A stretch of 64,000 bases of DNA from CAYHWE01 sp964360445 (GTDB taxonomy: Bacteria; Patescibacteriota; Patescibacteriia; Patescibacteriales; JAKAJF01). Shown here in pieces: positions 52,485 through 61,971 of the stretch. Position 1 is the stretch's first letter. Each line of letters starts with the position of its first letter. A model generated the notes under the pieces. It saw nothing but the letters and a program-made list of their open reading frames with translations. It had not been told where the DNA came from and did not search any database. The stretch lies in contig CAYHWE010000001.1 of NCBI GenBank assembly GCA_964360445.1, forward strand, positions 1-64,000. The letters run 5' to 3'. The position numbers and the translations under genes were made by a program.

Positions 52485-53744
52485 ATGAAAATCGGTATCG
52501 ATGCGTCCCGGGCTAATCGCGCTCATAAGGGAGGGGTGGAATGGTATTCTTATTACCTGATCCGCGCTTTAGCCAAGCTGGATGACAAAAATGAATATAT
52601 CCTCTATACAGATAAGCCCCTTACAGGCGGTTTATTGGATTTGGTTTCCGATGACCAGAAGGGCGGTGAGGTCGAGATGGATGATAACGGCTTTCAGGAA
52701 ATAAAAAGCACTCATAATAATTTTCGCGGCAAAGTGCTCGGATGGCCGTATAATTTTTTCTGGACGATAGGCAGGCTGAGCCTAGAGATGATATTCAACC
52801 GTCCGGACGCGCTTTTCGTTCCCGCCCATGCTCTTCCGGTATTTTTTCCGAAAAAGACGATCATGACGATCCATGATGTCGGATTCGAGAGGGAAAAACA
52901 TCTGTACAGCAAAGAAAATATCGGTCCGGAATATGCCGGCGCAAGAAAGGCTCTGGATTGGCTTGTAAGGATATATACTAAAGGTAAATACGGGGCGAAC
53001 AAGAAAGATTATCTAGGTTGGTCGACGGAATTCGCGTTAAAGCGCGCAAAAAAAATCATTACCGTTTCCGGATTTTCCAAAAAAGAAATTATTGGAATTT
53101 ACGGGACCAAGCCGGAAAAAATAAGCGTTATCCATCATGGCTACAATGATGATTTATATAAAAAAATCGAAAACAAAGAAAATATAAAACAGGTCCTGGA
53201 TAAATACGGGATAAGCGCCCCTTATATTTTTTATGTGGGCAGACTGGAAAAAAAGAAAAATATCTTGTCTTTGATCGAGGCTTTTTATCTGATGCGCAAG
53301 GAAAACTCGGATATAAGACATAAATTGTTATTGGTCGGCGATGCCAGCTTCGGTTACGATGAGATAAAATTTGCTATGCGGGAAGATGACGAGGTGATAT
53401 TGCCGGGTTGGGTTCCAGAAGAGGATCTGCCTTATATCTACAATGGCGCCGCTCTTTTCGTCCTCCCTTCTTTTTATGAAGGTTTCGGAATCCCCCTGCT
53501 GCAATCTATGGCCTGCGGAGTGCCGATTGCGGCTTCTGATGTCGCTTCCATCCCGGAAGTCGTGGACGGATCCGCCCTGCTGTTTGATCCATCGGACATC
53601 AAATCAATGGCGGACGTTATGGCTAAGATCATAAAAAATGACGATGTCAGAAATGAGCTTATCAGGAATGGCCTGGAGCGGATAAAGGATTTCAGCTGGA
53701 AAAAATGCGCGCGCGAAACCCTTGATGAGATTGAAAAATTATAA
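52485..53744 (+). CDS. Glycosyltransferase family 4
   Basis: A 419-residue GT-B enzyme starting MKIGIDASRANRAHKGGVEW. The donor domain has FYVGRLEKKKNILSLIEAFY and VLPSFYEGFGIPLLQSMACG (EX7E pattern with Glu in YEGFG). It resembles mannosyl/glucosyl transferases of exopolysaccharide synthesis. Substrates are unknown. Confidence 0.9.
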   Translation: MKIGIDASRANRAHKGGVEWYSYYLIRALAKLDDKNEYILYTDKPLTGGLLDLVSDDQKGGEVEMDDNGFQEIKSTHNNFRGKVLGWPYNFFWTIGRLSLEMIFNRPDALFVPAHALPVFFPKKTIMTIHDVGFEREKHLYSKENIGPEYAGARKALDWLVRIYTKGKYGANKKDYLGWSTEFALKRAKKIITVSGFSKKEIIGIYGTKPEKISVIHHGYNDDLYKKIENKENIKQVLDKYGISAPYIFYVGRLEKKKNILSLIEAFYLMRKENSDIRHKLLLVGDASFGYDEIKFAMREDDEVILPGWVPEEDLPYIYNGAALFVLPSFYEGFGIPLLQSMACGVPIAASDVASIPEVVDGSALLFDPSDIKSMADVMAKIIKNDDVRNELIRNGLERIKDFSWKKCARETLDEIEKL

Positions 53745-53772
53745 TTGCCTTTTGCCGATAAAATGTTATAAT
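53745..53772 (+). promoter_or_regulatory. Possible promoter of the subtilase gene
   Basis: TTGCCT (53745-53750), a 16-bp spacer, perfect TATAAT (53767-53772). Confidence 0.5.
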
Positions 53773-53780
53773 AATGGTGT

Positions 53781-56042
53781 ATGAGCAATCAAACGCCATT
53801 ATTTTGTTTTAAAAAAATCAGCCTTTTATTGATATTCATTTTAGCCATTATTCCTTTTTCCGCGGTTTTTTCCGCGCAGGAAGCCTCTTTGGAGATGGTG
53901 GAAAAGGTTCCGGATGAAATCATAATAAGATTCAAGGGCGAAGAAGGCATAAGCGTCATAAGAATAGCGGACAGCGATGATTTCCAGGAAATCCTGGATT
54001 TTTATAATGACAATGAGGCAGTGGAATACGCCGAACCTAATTTTACTTATGAATCGGCGGCCACCCCGTCTGATTCATATTTCGACGACCAATGGTATCT
54101 GCATAGGATCAAGGCTGTCGATGCCTGGGATGCTGCCAATGAAAGCCCTGGAATCGTGATCGCGATATTGGATTCCGGAGTCCAGACACAGCATCCAGAT
54201 CTGAAGGATAATATCTGGATCAATGAACGTGAAATTTCCGACAATAAAATAGATGATGATAAGAACGGTTTTATCGATGATATTAACGGTTGGGATTTCG
54301 TCAATAATTCAGCGGATCCTTCGCCGAAATTCAAAGAAGGTTTTACGGAGGCCGGTATCCAGCACGGGACGGTTGTAGCGGGCATTGCCGCCGCTTCCGG
54401 AAATAACGCTGCCGGTATCGCCGGCATAACCTGGAAGGCGAAAATCATGCCTTTGAAAATTTTGGATGACAAGGGCGAAGGCAGCACAAGCAATGTCATA
54501 AAGGGCATCGATTACGCGATCGCGAACGGAGCCGATATCATTAATTTCAGTTTTGTCGGTTTCGGTTACAGCAAAAGTCTGGATGAGGCTGTGAAAAGAG
54601 CTTATGACGCCGGCGTGATCATGGTGGCTGCCGCCGGAAACGACCAGGATGGCGGAGACGGCTACTCCCTGGATTCGACTCCGATGTATCCTGTGTGTTA
54701 CGACGGCAATGGCGAGAACAGGGTCATAGGCGTAGCGGCGACAGACACGCTTGACCAAAAAGCTTCTTTTTCAAGCCATGGATTCAAATGCGTCGATATC
54801 GCCGCTCCCGGCTTAGGTATTTTCAGCACCGTAGTTTATTCGCCGACCAACCGCATAGGAGACAAACCTTTCAATAAATATTATGATGGCTATTGGGCGG
54901 GGACATCTATGGCCACCCCGATTGTCAGCGCCGCTCTCGCTTTGACTGAAGCGATAAACCCCAGTCTCAGCCGAAATCAGGCGGTTGATATCATTTTAAA
55001 TACCGCGGACAATATCAATAAGCTGAATCCGAATTATCTGAACCAGCTTGGAAAGGGAAGGATTAATTTATTGTCGGCTGTCAAAAGCGCCAGCGAATCT
55101 TTGAATGATAAATATACGAAGCTGGTCCTGTCTCCGCTTTCCGGTTATAAGAGTTATGTGAAAATAACCGATGAGAATGGAAAAATAAACGGAGAAGAAT
55201 TTTTGTCTTATGGCGAGTCGTTCAAGGGCGGGGCGAATATCGGTTCCGGCGATATCGATGGAGACGGAATAGAGGAAATCATAACCGGAGCCGGCCAGGG
55301 CGGCGGTCCGCACATAAGGATTTTTGACGCCAGCGGAAAAGTCAAAGGGCAATTCTTCGCCTACGCTTCGAATTTCAGGGGAGGAGTGAATGTGGCGGCT
55401 TGCGATATGGATGATGACGGCGCCAGCGAAATCATAACCGGAGCCGGCCAGGGCGGCGGTCCGCACATAAGGATTTTTGACGCCAGCGGAAAAGTCAAAG
55501 GGCAATTCTTCGCCTACGCTTCGAATTTCAGGGGAGGAGTGAATGTGGCTTGCGGCGATATCGATGGAGACGGCGCCAATGAGATCATAACCGGTCCGGG
55601 ACAGGGCGGCGGTCCGCACATAAGGATTTTTAAGCCGACCGGCGAAGTCGAGGGGCAATTTTTCGCTTTTGATTCAAGTTTCAGGGGCGGCGTGAGGATA
55701 GCGGTCGCCAATGTTGTTGACGAAGTAAAAAGCAAATCGGAAATAATAGCCGTTCCCGGACAAGGATATAAGCCCCAGGTAAAAATCTTTGACAATAAAT
55801 CCACATTGTTATCGCAATTTTCGGCATATAATGAAAATTTTTCAGGAGGGATGAAAGTGGCGGCCGGAGATATAAATAATGACGGATTGGCTGAAATCAT
55901 AACCGGAGCCGGCCAGGGCGGAACTCCCCATGTCAGAGTCTTTAATAAGAAAGGCAGTATCCTGGGATCTTTTTATGCTTTTGAAAGCGAATTCAGCGGC
56001 GGAGTGAATGTATCTTCTATCAATATTAAAGCGATTAAATAA
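53781..56042 (+). CDS. Secreted subtilisin-like (S8) protease with FG-GAP-like repeats
   Basis: A 753-residue exported protein. A signal peptide (about 10-32), a short inhibitor-like prodomain (EIIIRFKGEEGISVIR) and the S8 catalytic domain are present. The triad is D131 (AILDSGV), H195 (QHGTVVAG) and S376 (GTSMATP), with oxyanion N287. From about 445 come five to six ~50-residue repeats with GDIDGDGIEEIITGAGQGGG (calcium-binding DxDxDG type). They probably mediate surface binding. Two repeats are identical over 122 bp of DNA. There is no C-terminal sorting motif. Confidence 0.92.
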   Translation: MSNQTPLFCFKKISLLLIFILAIIPFSAVFSAQEASLEMVEKVPDEIIIRFKGEEGISVIRIADSDDFQEILDFYNDNEAVEYAEPNFTYESAATPSDSYFDDQWYLHRIKAVDAWDAANESPGIVIAILDSGVQTQHPDLKDNIWINEREISDNKIDDDKNGFIDDINGWDFVNNSADPSPKFKEGFTEAGIQHGTVVAGIAAASGNNAAGIAGITWKAKIMPLKILDDKGEGSTSNVIKGIDYAIANGADIINFSFVGFGYSKSLDEAVKRAYDAGVIMVAAAGNDQDGGDGYSLDSTPMYPVCYDGNGENRVIGVAATDTLDQKASFSSHGFKCVDIAAPGLGIFSTVVYSPTNRIGDKPFNKYYDGYWAGTSMATPIVSAALALTEAINPSLSRNQAVDIILNTADNINKLNPNYLNQLGKGRINLLSAVKSASESLNDKYTKLVLSPLSGYKSYVKITDENGKINGEEFLSYGESFKGGANIGSGDIDGDGIEEIITGAGQGGGPHIRIFDASGKVKGQFFAYASNFRGGVNVAACDMDDDGASEIITGAGQGGGPHIRIFDASGKVKGQFFAYASNFRGGVNVACGDIDGDGANEIITGPGQGGGPHIRIFKPTGEVEGQFFAFDSSFRGGVRIAVANVVDEVKSKSEIIAVPGQGYKPQVKIFDNKSTLLSQFSAYNENFSGGMKVAAGDINNDGLAEIITGAGQGGTPHVRVFNKKGSILGSFYAFESEFSGGVNVSSINIKAIK
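55275..55549 (+). repeat. Recent tandem duplication inside the subtilase repeats
   Basis: 122 bp are identical between 55275-55396 and 55428-55549, a period of 153 bp (51 codons). This shows recent duplication or gene conversion of one FG-GAP-like unit. Confidence 0.9.
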
Positions 56043-56049
56043 AATATGT

Positions 56050-57069
56050 ATGCCTAAAAAATCTATTTTTGACAGAAAAAATGTTTTAGTGACGGGCGGA
56101 GCCGGATTTATCGGTTCCCATCTTTGCGATGAGCTCATAAAAACAAGCAAAGTCATATGTATCGATAATTTTTTGACAGGGGACGAAAGGAATATCGACC
56201 ATATTCTGGCTGATCCTAATTTTGAATTTATCCGCCATGATATTTCCGAGCCGATCGATCTCGAGAGCATGCCGGAATTGCAGAAATTCAAGATTGAATT
56301 CCAGGGCATCCAGGAAATTTATAATTTAGCCTGTCCGACTTCCCCGAAGAAATTTAACGACAATAAGATTTCCAATCTGCTCGCCAATTCATACGGCGTA
56401 AAAAATGTCCTTGACCTTGCGGTGAAGTATGAGGCGAAGCTGCTGCATTTTTCTTCGTCGGTCATTTACGGCCCGAGAAGGCCTGAAAACAAAAGGATTA
56501 CCGAAGATGATCTTGGGCATGTCGATATCCTATCCGAACGCAGTTCATACGACGAAGGGAAAAGGTTCGCCGAGACGATGATAGGAAATTACCGCGACAT
56601 ACACAAGATAGACGCGAAGATAATAAGATTATTCAGGGCTTACGGGCCGAGGATGAAATTGGATGAAGGCAATATGATCCCTGATTTCATAAGCAATGCT
56701 TTTGACAATGAAGACTTGGTGATTTTTGGAGATGAAAAATTCTCATCAGCATTCTGTTATGTCAGCGATGTGATTGATGCCGCCGTAAAAATGATGGAAA
56801 CGGATCTGCCCGGGCCGATAAATATCGGATCGGATGTCGATATCAATGTTGCGGGCTTGGCGGATAAGATAATCAGCCTGACCGGGTCAAAATCAAAGAT
56901 CGCGTATAAAGATAAGCTCATGTTCCTGACTTCTTTGTGCTTGCCTGATCTTACCAGAGCGCGCGAAAATCTCGGCTGGATGCCGATTGTCACACTTGAG
57001 AAAGGGCTTGCGAAGACGATAGACGATCTGAGGGAGAGTAAGGGGCTTCTTAGATTGGGTAATGAATAA
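56050..57069 (+). CDS. NAD-dependent sugar epimerase/decarboxylase (UXS-like)
   Basis: A 339-residue extended SDR enzyme. The NAD site is VLVTGGAGFIGSHL, IYNLACPTSPKKF is the UDP-sugar-loop region, and the YxxxK motif lies in SSYDEGKRFAET. YDEGKR is typical of UDP-glucuronate decarboxylases, which make UDP-xylose; a UDP-glucose epimerase-like activity cannot be excluded. The ATG at 56050 is used; an in-frame start at 56008 lies in the previous gene. It supplies nucleotide sugars to the surrounding glycosyltransferases. Confidence 0.85.
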   Translation: MPKKSIFDRKNVLVTGGAGFIGSHLCDELIKTSKVICIDNFLTGDERNIDHILADPNFEFIRHDISEPIDLESMPELQKFKIEFQGIQEIYNLACPTSPKKFNDNKISNLLANSYGVKNVLDLAVKYEAKLLHFSSSVIYGPRRPENKRITEDDLGHVDILSERSSYDEGKRFAETMIGNYRDIHKIDAKIIRLFRAYGPRMKLDEGNMIPDFISNAFDNEDLVIFGDEKFSSAFCYVSDVIDAAVKMMETDLPGPINIGSDVDINVAGLADKIISLTGSKSKIAYKDKLMFLTSLCLPDLTRARENLGWMPIVTLEKGLAKTIDDLRESKGLLRLGNE

Positions 57070-57081
57070 TAATATACAGGT

Positions 57082-57744
57082 ATGAAAATTTTTTGCGTAA
57101 TACCCGCGTATAATGAGGAGAAAAATATCGGAAAAGTGATCGACGGTTTGTTGCCGTTGGGGTATGATCTGGTTGTTGTCGATGACTGTTCTGGGGACAT
57201 GACCTATGATTTGGCGGCTGAAAAGGGGGTTGCGGTATTGAGGCATGTCGTAAACAGGGGACAGGGGGCGGCATTGCAGACCGGAATGGATTATGCTTTA
57301 ATGCAGGGTGCCGACATCATCGTGCATTTTGACGCTGACGGACAATTTTTAGGGAAAGAGATAGGGCAGGTGATAAAGCCGATATCTGAGGGAGAAGCTG
57401 ATATCGTATTCGGTTCCCGTTTCTTGGAGAAAAAATCAGAAATGCCTTTTTTCAAGAGAAATTTTATCATGCCTTTGGCGAAACTGGTCAATAAAGTATT
57501 TTTAAAAGTGAATCTGAGCGATCCGCAAAGCGGTTTCAGGGCGCTGTCAAGGAAAGCGGCGGAGCAAATAAGGATTGAGCAGAACAGGATGGCTCATTGC
57601 AGCGAGATCATGGCGAAGTCATGCTCTTCCGGATTGAGAATAAAAGAAGTGCCGATTACGGTCATTTACCATAATTTCGGACAAAGATTCGGCGGAGGAA
57701 TAAAAATATTGAAAGAGTTATTTTTAGGATTGTTATTAAAATAA
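57082..57744 (+). CDS. Glycosyltransferase family 2 (dolichyl/polyprenyl-phosphate type)
   Basis: A 220-residue GT-A enzyme starting IFCVIPAYNEEKNIGKVIDG after a short leader. The metal-binding motif is IIVHFDADGQF and the acceptor site is SDPQSGFRALSR. No membrane helices are present. Such enzymes transfer a hexose to polyprenyl phosphate. The DUF2304 gene 4 bp downstream is a common partner and may anchor it to the membrane. Confidence 0.9.
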   Translation: MKIFCVIPAYNEEKNIGKVIDGLLPLGYDLVVVDDCSGDMTYDLAAEKGVAVLRHVVNRGQGAALQTGMDYALMQGADIIVHFDADGQFLGKEIGQVIKPISEGEADIVFGSRFLEKKSEMPFFKRNFIMPLAKLVNKVFLKVNLSDPQSGFRALSRKAAEQIRIEQNRMAHCSEIMAKSCSSGLRIKEVPITVIYHNFGQRFGGGIKILKELFLGLLLK

Positions 57745-57748
57745 TTGC

Positions 57749-58075
57749 ATGTTACAGCAAATAGTCGCTTTAATTATTATCGTTTTTTTCTTGGCTAGGC
57801 TTTTTTGGCAAAAGAAAAAAAATCTCATCGGATACAATGAGTTTTATTTTTGGCTGGTATTTTGGGGGCTTTCCGCTTTGGCTGTAGTTTTTTTGAAATA
57901 TATTGACATAGCGGTGGCCAAGCTTGGATTTTCCGGTTCAGGCATTGAGATCTTGCTTTACATCGCCGTTATCGCTTTGTTTTATTTTATTTTTAAATTA
58001 CGGATGAAGCTGGAAAAAATTGAGAGAGATATGACAAAGGTGGTAAGAGAGATTTCAATTATCAATAAGAAATAA
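57749..58075 (+). CDS. DUF2304 family small membrane protein
   Basis: A 108-residue protein with three membrane helices (about 2-18, 31-48, 60-80) and a charged helical tail. The pattern YNEFYFWLVFWGLSALAVVF fits DUF2304. These proteins usually follow a GT2 gene, as here, and probably help it act at the membrane (inference). The exact role is not established. Confidence 0.8.
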   Translation: MLQQIVALIIIVFFLARLFWQKKKNLIGYNEFYFWLVFWGLSALAVVFLKYIDIAVAKLGFSGSGIEILLYIAVIALFYFIFKLRMKLEKIERDMTKVVREISIINKK

Positions 58076-58080
58076 ATCGC

Positions 58081-59199
58081 ATGAAGATAGCTCATGTTGT
58101 TTGCGTTTTTCCTCCCTACAAAGGAGGAATGGGAAATTCCGCGCATTTTTTCGCGAAAATTTTATCCGAAAATGGGCATGAAGTCGCCGTTTTTACGCCT
58201 GATTACGGGGAGGCGGAAAATATTGGGGAGGGTTTTAAAATCGCGAGATTGAAACCCTTTTTTAAATATGGCAACGCCGCGATTTTGCCGCAGGTATTAT
58301 GGAAAATAAAAAATTTTAATATCATCCATCTGCATTATCCGTTTTACGGAACAGCCGGATTTTTTCTTTTAAAAAAAATTTTCAGCAAAAAAATGAAATT
58401 GATCGCGCATTATCATATGGACACTATGGCCTCAGGATTCAAGGGTCTGATTTTTAAATTGAGCGCGAGATTGATTTTGCCGCTGATAATAAAAAGCGCC
58501 GACGCGGTAACATGCGCCTCGCTTGATTATGTTGAAAATTCGGACGCAGGAGTTTTTTATAAAAAATACAAGGAGAAATTTTTTGAAACCGGCTTTGGTG
58601 TTGATTTGGAAAAATTCAGGCCGGCCCGGAGCGCGATTTCGGAAAAAAATATTTTATTCGTCGGCGGTCTTGATAGCGCCCATTATTTCAAGGGAGTTGA
58701 TGTGTTGCTGGAAGCGTTTAAAATTATATCTTCGGAATTTCCGGATTGCAATCTGACGATTGCCGGTGACGGGGACAGGAGGGAATGCTATGTGAATATG
58801 GCGGAGGACTTGGCCGTCGCCGACAAAGTCAGATTTTTGGGAAAAGTCGGCGGTGATGAATTGGCCGAACTTTATCGCGATTGTGCCTTTTTAGTTTTGC
58901 CGTCCGTCAACAAGAGCGAAGCTTACGGCCTGGTTTTGCTTGAGGCCATTGCTTCCGGCAAGCCGGTAATCGCTTCCAATCTGCCCGGAGTGCGTAGCGT
59001 GTTTGAAAAAGGGAAACAGGGATTGTTAGCAGAACCGGGAAATATCGGCGACCTAGCGGAAAGGATGCGTGAGTTATTGGTTGATGATAGGCTAAGGGAA
59101 GAAATGGGTAGAGAAGCGAGGATTTTAGCAGAAGAGAAATATTCTTGGGGTAGGGTGGGGGAGAGGTTGGAGGAGGTTTATAAAGGTCTGAACCACTGA
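58081..59199 (+). CDS. Glycosyltransferase family 4
   Basis: A 372-residue GT-B enzyme starting MKIAHVVCVFPPYKGGMGNS. It has the donor-domain segments NILFVGGLDSAHYFKGVDVL and VLPSVNKSEAYGLVLLEAIA (EX7E). The KGV loop and the AYGLVLLEA segment are close to GT4 enzymes that add mannose or glucose. It follows DUF2304 by 5 bp, so it is in the same operon. Confidence 0.9.
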   Translation: MKIAHVVCVFPPYKGGMGNSAHFFAKILSENGHEVAVFTPDYGEAENIGEGFKIARLKPFFKYGNAAILPQVLWKIKNFNIIHLHYPFYGTAGFFLLKKIFSKKMKLIAHYHMDTMASGFKGLIFKLSARLILPLIIKSADAVTCASLDYVENSDAGVFYKKYKEKFFETGFGVDLEKFRPARSAISEKNILFVGGLDSAHYFKGVDVLLEAFKIISSEFPDCNLTIAGDGDRRECYVNMAEDLAVADKVRFLGKVGGDELAELYRDCAFLVLPSVNKSEAYGLVLLEAIASGKPVIASNLPGVRSVFEKGKQGLLAEPGNIGDLAERMRELLVDDRLREEMGREARILAEEKYSWGRVGERLEEVYKGLNH

Positions 59200-59275
59200 T
59201 TAGCACGTGAAAGCACTGATTGCACTGAATAAAAAAGCCCCCTTGATAAATGGGGTGAGGGGGGTGATTAAAAAT

Positions 59276-60439
59276 ATGAAAATATGTTTGATAAACAATT
59301 TATATGCCCCATACAGTAAGGGCGGGGCGGAGAGGGTTTTGGAGAATATTGCCAGTGCGCTTAAAAAAGAGCATAAGGTCTTTGTCGTCAGCACGAAACC
59401 GCATTCAAAATTTTCAATTTTCAATTTTCAATTTTCAATTAATGAGATTGATAATTTAATCAATTATCAAATTCCGTCTTTGTATTATAATCTCAATAAG
59501 ATTCCGGTTGTATTCAGGTTATTTTGGCATGTTTGGGATATGTTTGATCTTGTAAGTTATTATCGCGTTTATAGAATTATTAAAAAAGAAAAACCGGATA
59601 TCGTGATGACGCATAATTTGAAAGGTGTAAGTTTTTTGATTCCGCGGCTTTTGCAATGCTTGAAAATAAAACACATCCACACTTTGCATGACATCCAGCT
59701 TATCCATCCGTCCGGGCTTATGTTTTATGGCGAAGAGAAAAAGGTTGATGGCCTGTTCGCAAAGATTTACCAATCCGCTTGCAGATTATTATTCGGTTCC
59801 CCAAATCTGGTAGTTTCGCCTTCAAGTTGGCTTTTACAGATGCACACCGACCGCGGATTTTTTAAAGATTCGGAAAAGAAAGTAATTCAAAATCCTATAA
59901 GTGTCATTCTGAACGCTAGTGAAGAATCTAATCTCCCTCTCCTTGATAAGGAGAGGGCTGGGGTGAGGTGGGTTGGGTCATTCCTCTATGTCGGCCAAAT
60001 CGAAAGGCATAAAGGCGTAGAATTATTGATCAATGCATTCAAAAAGTTAGAAGGTGATTACGGATTGCTTATCGTCGGACCGGGTTCGATGCTTGAGGAG
60101 TTAAAAGAAAATACTAAAGATGCGCGGATTAAATTTTTAGGTAGCAAGAGTAAGGAAGAGGTGAGAGAATTGATGCAAAAAGCGGACTGCCTTGTTGTCC
60201 CGTCATTATGTTATGAGAATTCCCCGACTGTGATTTATGAGGCTTTTGCAAATAATTTGCCGGTAATCGCCTCCGACCTCGGCGGTATTCCGGAATTATT
60301 GGATGAGAATTGTCTATTCAAGCCGGAGGAAGATGAGTTGTTACAAAAGCTGAAAGATTTCAAGAAATCCTCGCAAAAACCGGTTAAAAGTATGAGTGCG
60401 GAGGAGTATGTAGAGAGAATTTTAAAGTTTACGAGATAG
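59276..60439 (+). CDS. Glycosyltransferase family 4 with repeat-derived coding insertions
   Basis: A 387-residue GT-B enzyme starting MKICLINNLYAPYSKGGAER. The donor domain has FLYVGQIERHKGVELLINAF and LVVPSLCYENSPTVIYEAFA (EX7E). Two stretches look foreign. Residues KFSIFNFQFSINE come from an AT-rich repeat (59407-59440). VILNASEESNLPLLDKERAG (59902-59969) is read from common interspersed repeats, in the loop between the two lobes. Both are in frame and bring no stop. The ATG at 59276 is used; the upstream frame (59207) passes through another repeat (59230-59262). Confidence 0.88.
   Translation: MKICLINNLYAPYSKGGAERVLENIASALKKEHKVFVVSTKPHSKFSIFNFQFSINEIDNLINYQIPSLYYNLNKIPVVFRLFWHVWDMFDLVSYYRVYRIIKKEKPDIVMTHNLKGVSFLIPRLLQCLKIKHIHTLHDIQLIHPSGLMFYGEEKKVDGLFAKIYQSACRLLFGSPNLVVSPSSWLLQMHTDRGFFKDSEKKVIQNPISVILNASEESNLPLLDKERAGVRWVGSFLYVGQIERHKGVELLINAFKKLEGDYGLLIVGPGSMLEELKENTKDARIKFLGSKSKEEVRELMQKADCLVVPSLCYENSPTVIYEAFANNLPVIASDLGGIPELLDENCLFKPEEDELLQKLKDFKKSSQKPVKSMSAEEYVERILKFTR
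59902..59969 (+). repeat. Interspersed repeats captured inside a coding region
   Basis: TGTCATTCTGAACGCTAGTG to AGAATCT (59902-59929), then CTCCCTCTCCTTGATAAGGA (59933-59952) running into GAGAGGGCTGGGGTGAGGT. The second part is a hairpin. They resemble the repeat words seen in the spacers. Confidence 0.75.
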
Positions 60440-60441
60440 TT

Positions 60442-60813
60442 ATGAAAATATATATCGGGCACCCAAAGCAATTTGATTACAAGAAAAACCTTTATGAACC
60501 GATCCGTAATTCGGGTTTGGATAAAGAGCATGAAATAATTTTTCCGCATGAAAAAGATGAGTTGCTTGATTCAAGAGATTTGATAAAAAGCTGTGATTTG
60601 ATGATTGCCGAGGTTTCACTCCCTTCAACCGGCTTAGGAATTGAGCTTGGATGGGCTGATTGCCTTGGAGTACCGATTATTTGTATGCATAAAAAAGGAT
60701 CAAGCATTTCAGATTCGCTCAAAATGACAACTGACATATTTATCGAGTATTCTGATGGGGATGAAATGGTCAGTTTGTTGGAGAATGAGTTAAAAAATAA
60801 TTTTAGAAAATAA
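60442..60813 (+). CDS. Nucleoside 2-deoxyribosyltransferase-like protein
   Basis: A 123-residue protein. MKIYIGHPKQFDYKKNLYEP is followed by the family core DLMIAEVSLPSTGLGIELGW, which holds the conserved Asp/Glu site, and VPIICMHKKGS. This fold includes 2-deoxyribosyltransferases, nucleotide hydrolases and TIR-like relatives, so the substrate is uncertain. It starts 2 bp after the glycosyltransferase stop. Confidence 0.75.
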   Translation: MKIYIGHPKQFDYKKNLYEPIRNSGLDKEHEIIFPHEKDELLDSRDLIKSCDLMIAEVSLPSTGLGIELGWADCLGVPIICMHKKGSSISDSLKMTTDIFIEYSDGDEMVSLLENELKNNFRK

Positions 60814-60936
60814 TTTCATTTTACCGCAAGGGAGATGAAATTTTTATAAAGAAAAGATAGAGAAAAGATAAAGAAAAATTTGCGAAGATTAGCGAGGGAT
60901 GGTAGGATGGAAGTATAAGATTATTTTCAATAAAAT

Positions 60937-61746
60937 ATGAACAATAATGCAAACCTCGCTATTTTTAAGGGCAAGTCAATCAGAAGGACTCTTTTTCAGA
61001 GAGAATGGTGGTTTTCGGTTGTGGATGTGATTGAGGTGTTGACGGGCAGTCCTACTCCTAGGCAATATTGGGGTAAGGTTAAGCAACGCGAATTTATTGA
61101 TCTTCAGTTGTCCCCAGTTTGGGTACAACTGAAATTAGAGGCAGCTGATGGTAAAAAGTATGAAACCGACTGCGCGAATACCGAAGGGATGTTCCGTATA
61201 ATCCAATCAATTCCTTCCCCTAAAGCTGATCCGTTAAAGCGCTGGCTGGCCAGGGTCGGTTATGAGCGTGTTCAGGAAATAGAAAATCCGGAATTGGCGA
61301 CTAAACGGACAAGGCTTCTTTATAAGCTTAAGGGGTATCCGGAGGATTGGATTGAGAAGCGTATGCGCGGCATTGTTATCCGCGAGGAATTGACGGATGA
61401 ATGGAAGAAGCGCGGCGCGGAACGGGATCGGGATTATGAGATATTGACCGCCGAAATCTCGCAAGCCGCTTTCGGCGTGAATCCGAATGAGCATAAAAAA
61501 ATAAAAGGATTGAAGCGCGAGAATCTGCGCGACCATATGGATGATTTTGAGCTGATTTTAACAATGCTTGGCGAACGCACCACGACTGAAATCCATCGCA
61601 CTAATGATTCAAGGGGTGTCCCAAGATTGAAAGATGACGCCAGACTCGGCGGGGAAGTTGCTGGAACTGCGAGAAAACAAATTGAGCGCAGGATCGGCAG
61701 GTCGATTGTTTCGAAGGGGAATTTTTTGAGGGGTGGGGGAGAATAA
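60937..61746 (+). CDS. Bro-N family protein (DinD / phage antirepressor-like)
   Basis: A 269-residue protein. The N-terminal Bro-N domain has IRRTLFQREWWFSVVDVIEV and TPRQYWGKVKQREF. The C-terminal half contains ELTDEWKKRGAERDRDYEIL and GLKRENLRDHMDDFELILTM, as in DinD-like proteins. Bro-N domains bind DNA, and such genes often come with phages or mobile elements. No phage structural genes are seen nearby. It marks the start of an AT-richer accessory region. Confidence 0.8.
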   Translation: MNNNANLAIFKGKSIRRTLFQREWWFSVVDVIEVLTGSPTPRQYWGKVKQREFIDLQLSPVWVQLKLEAADGKKYETDCANTEGMFRIIQSIPSPKADPLKRWLARVGYERVQEIENPELATKRTRLLYKLKGYPEDWIEKRMRGIVIREELTDEWKKRGAERDRDYEILTAEISQAAFGVNPNEHKKIKGLKRENLRDHMDDFELILTMLGERTTTEIHRTNDSRGVPRLKDDARLGGEVAGTARKQIERRIGRSIVSKGNFLRGGGE

Positions 61747-61971
61747 AATGAAAAGTAAAAAGAAGAAATGATTTCGTATAAAATTCAAATTTAATAATTT
61801 ATCTGAAAATATTTCAGATATAAACGAGTTATATGAAATAAATTTTTATCTTAGTGAAAGTTTCAAGTCTTAGTGCCTTGAGCAAAGACGAAAATTTAAT
61901 TTTTTTAAAAGTTTTTCCGCCTTCCGCGGGATTATTTGGGGCTATTTTTTAAATTTATTAACATATAATTT

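Noticed and set aside
60937..61746. A prophage at the contig end
   Set aside because: Only a Bro-N protein and an HNH remnant are present; no integrase, terminase, capsid or tail genes are visible in the window.
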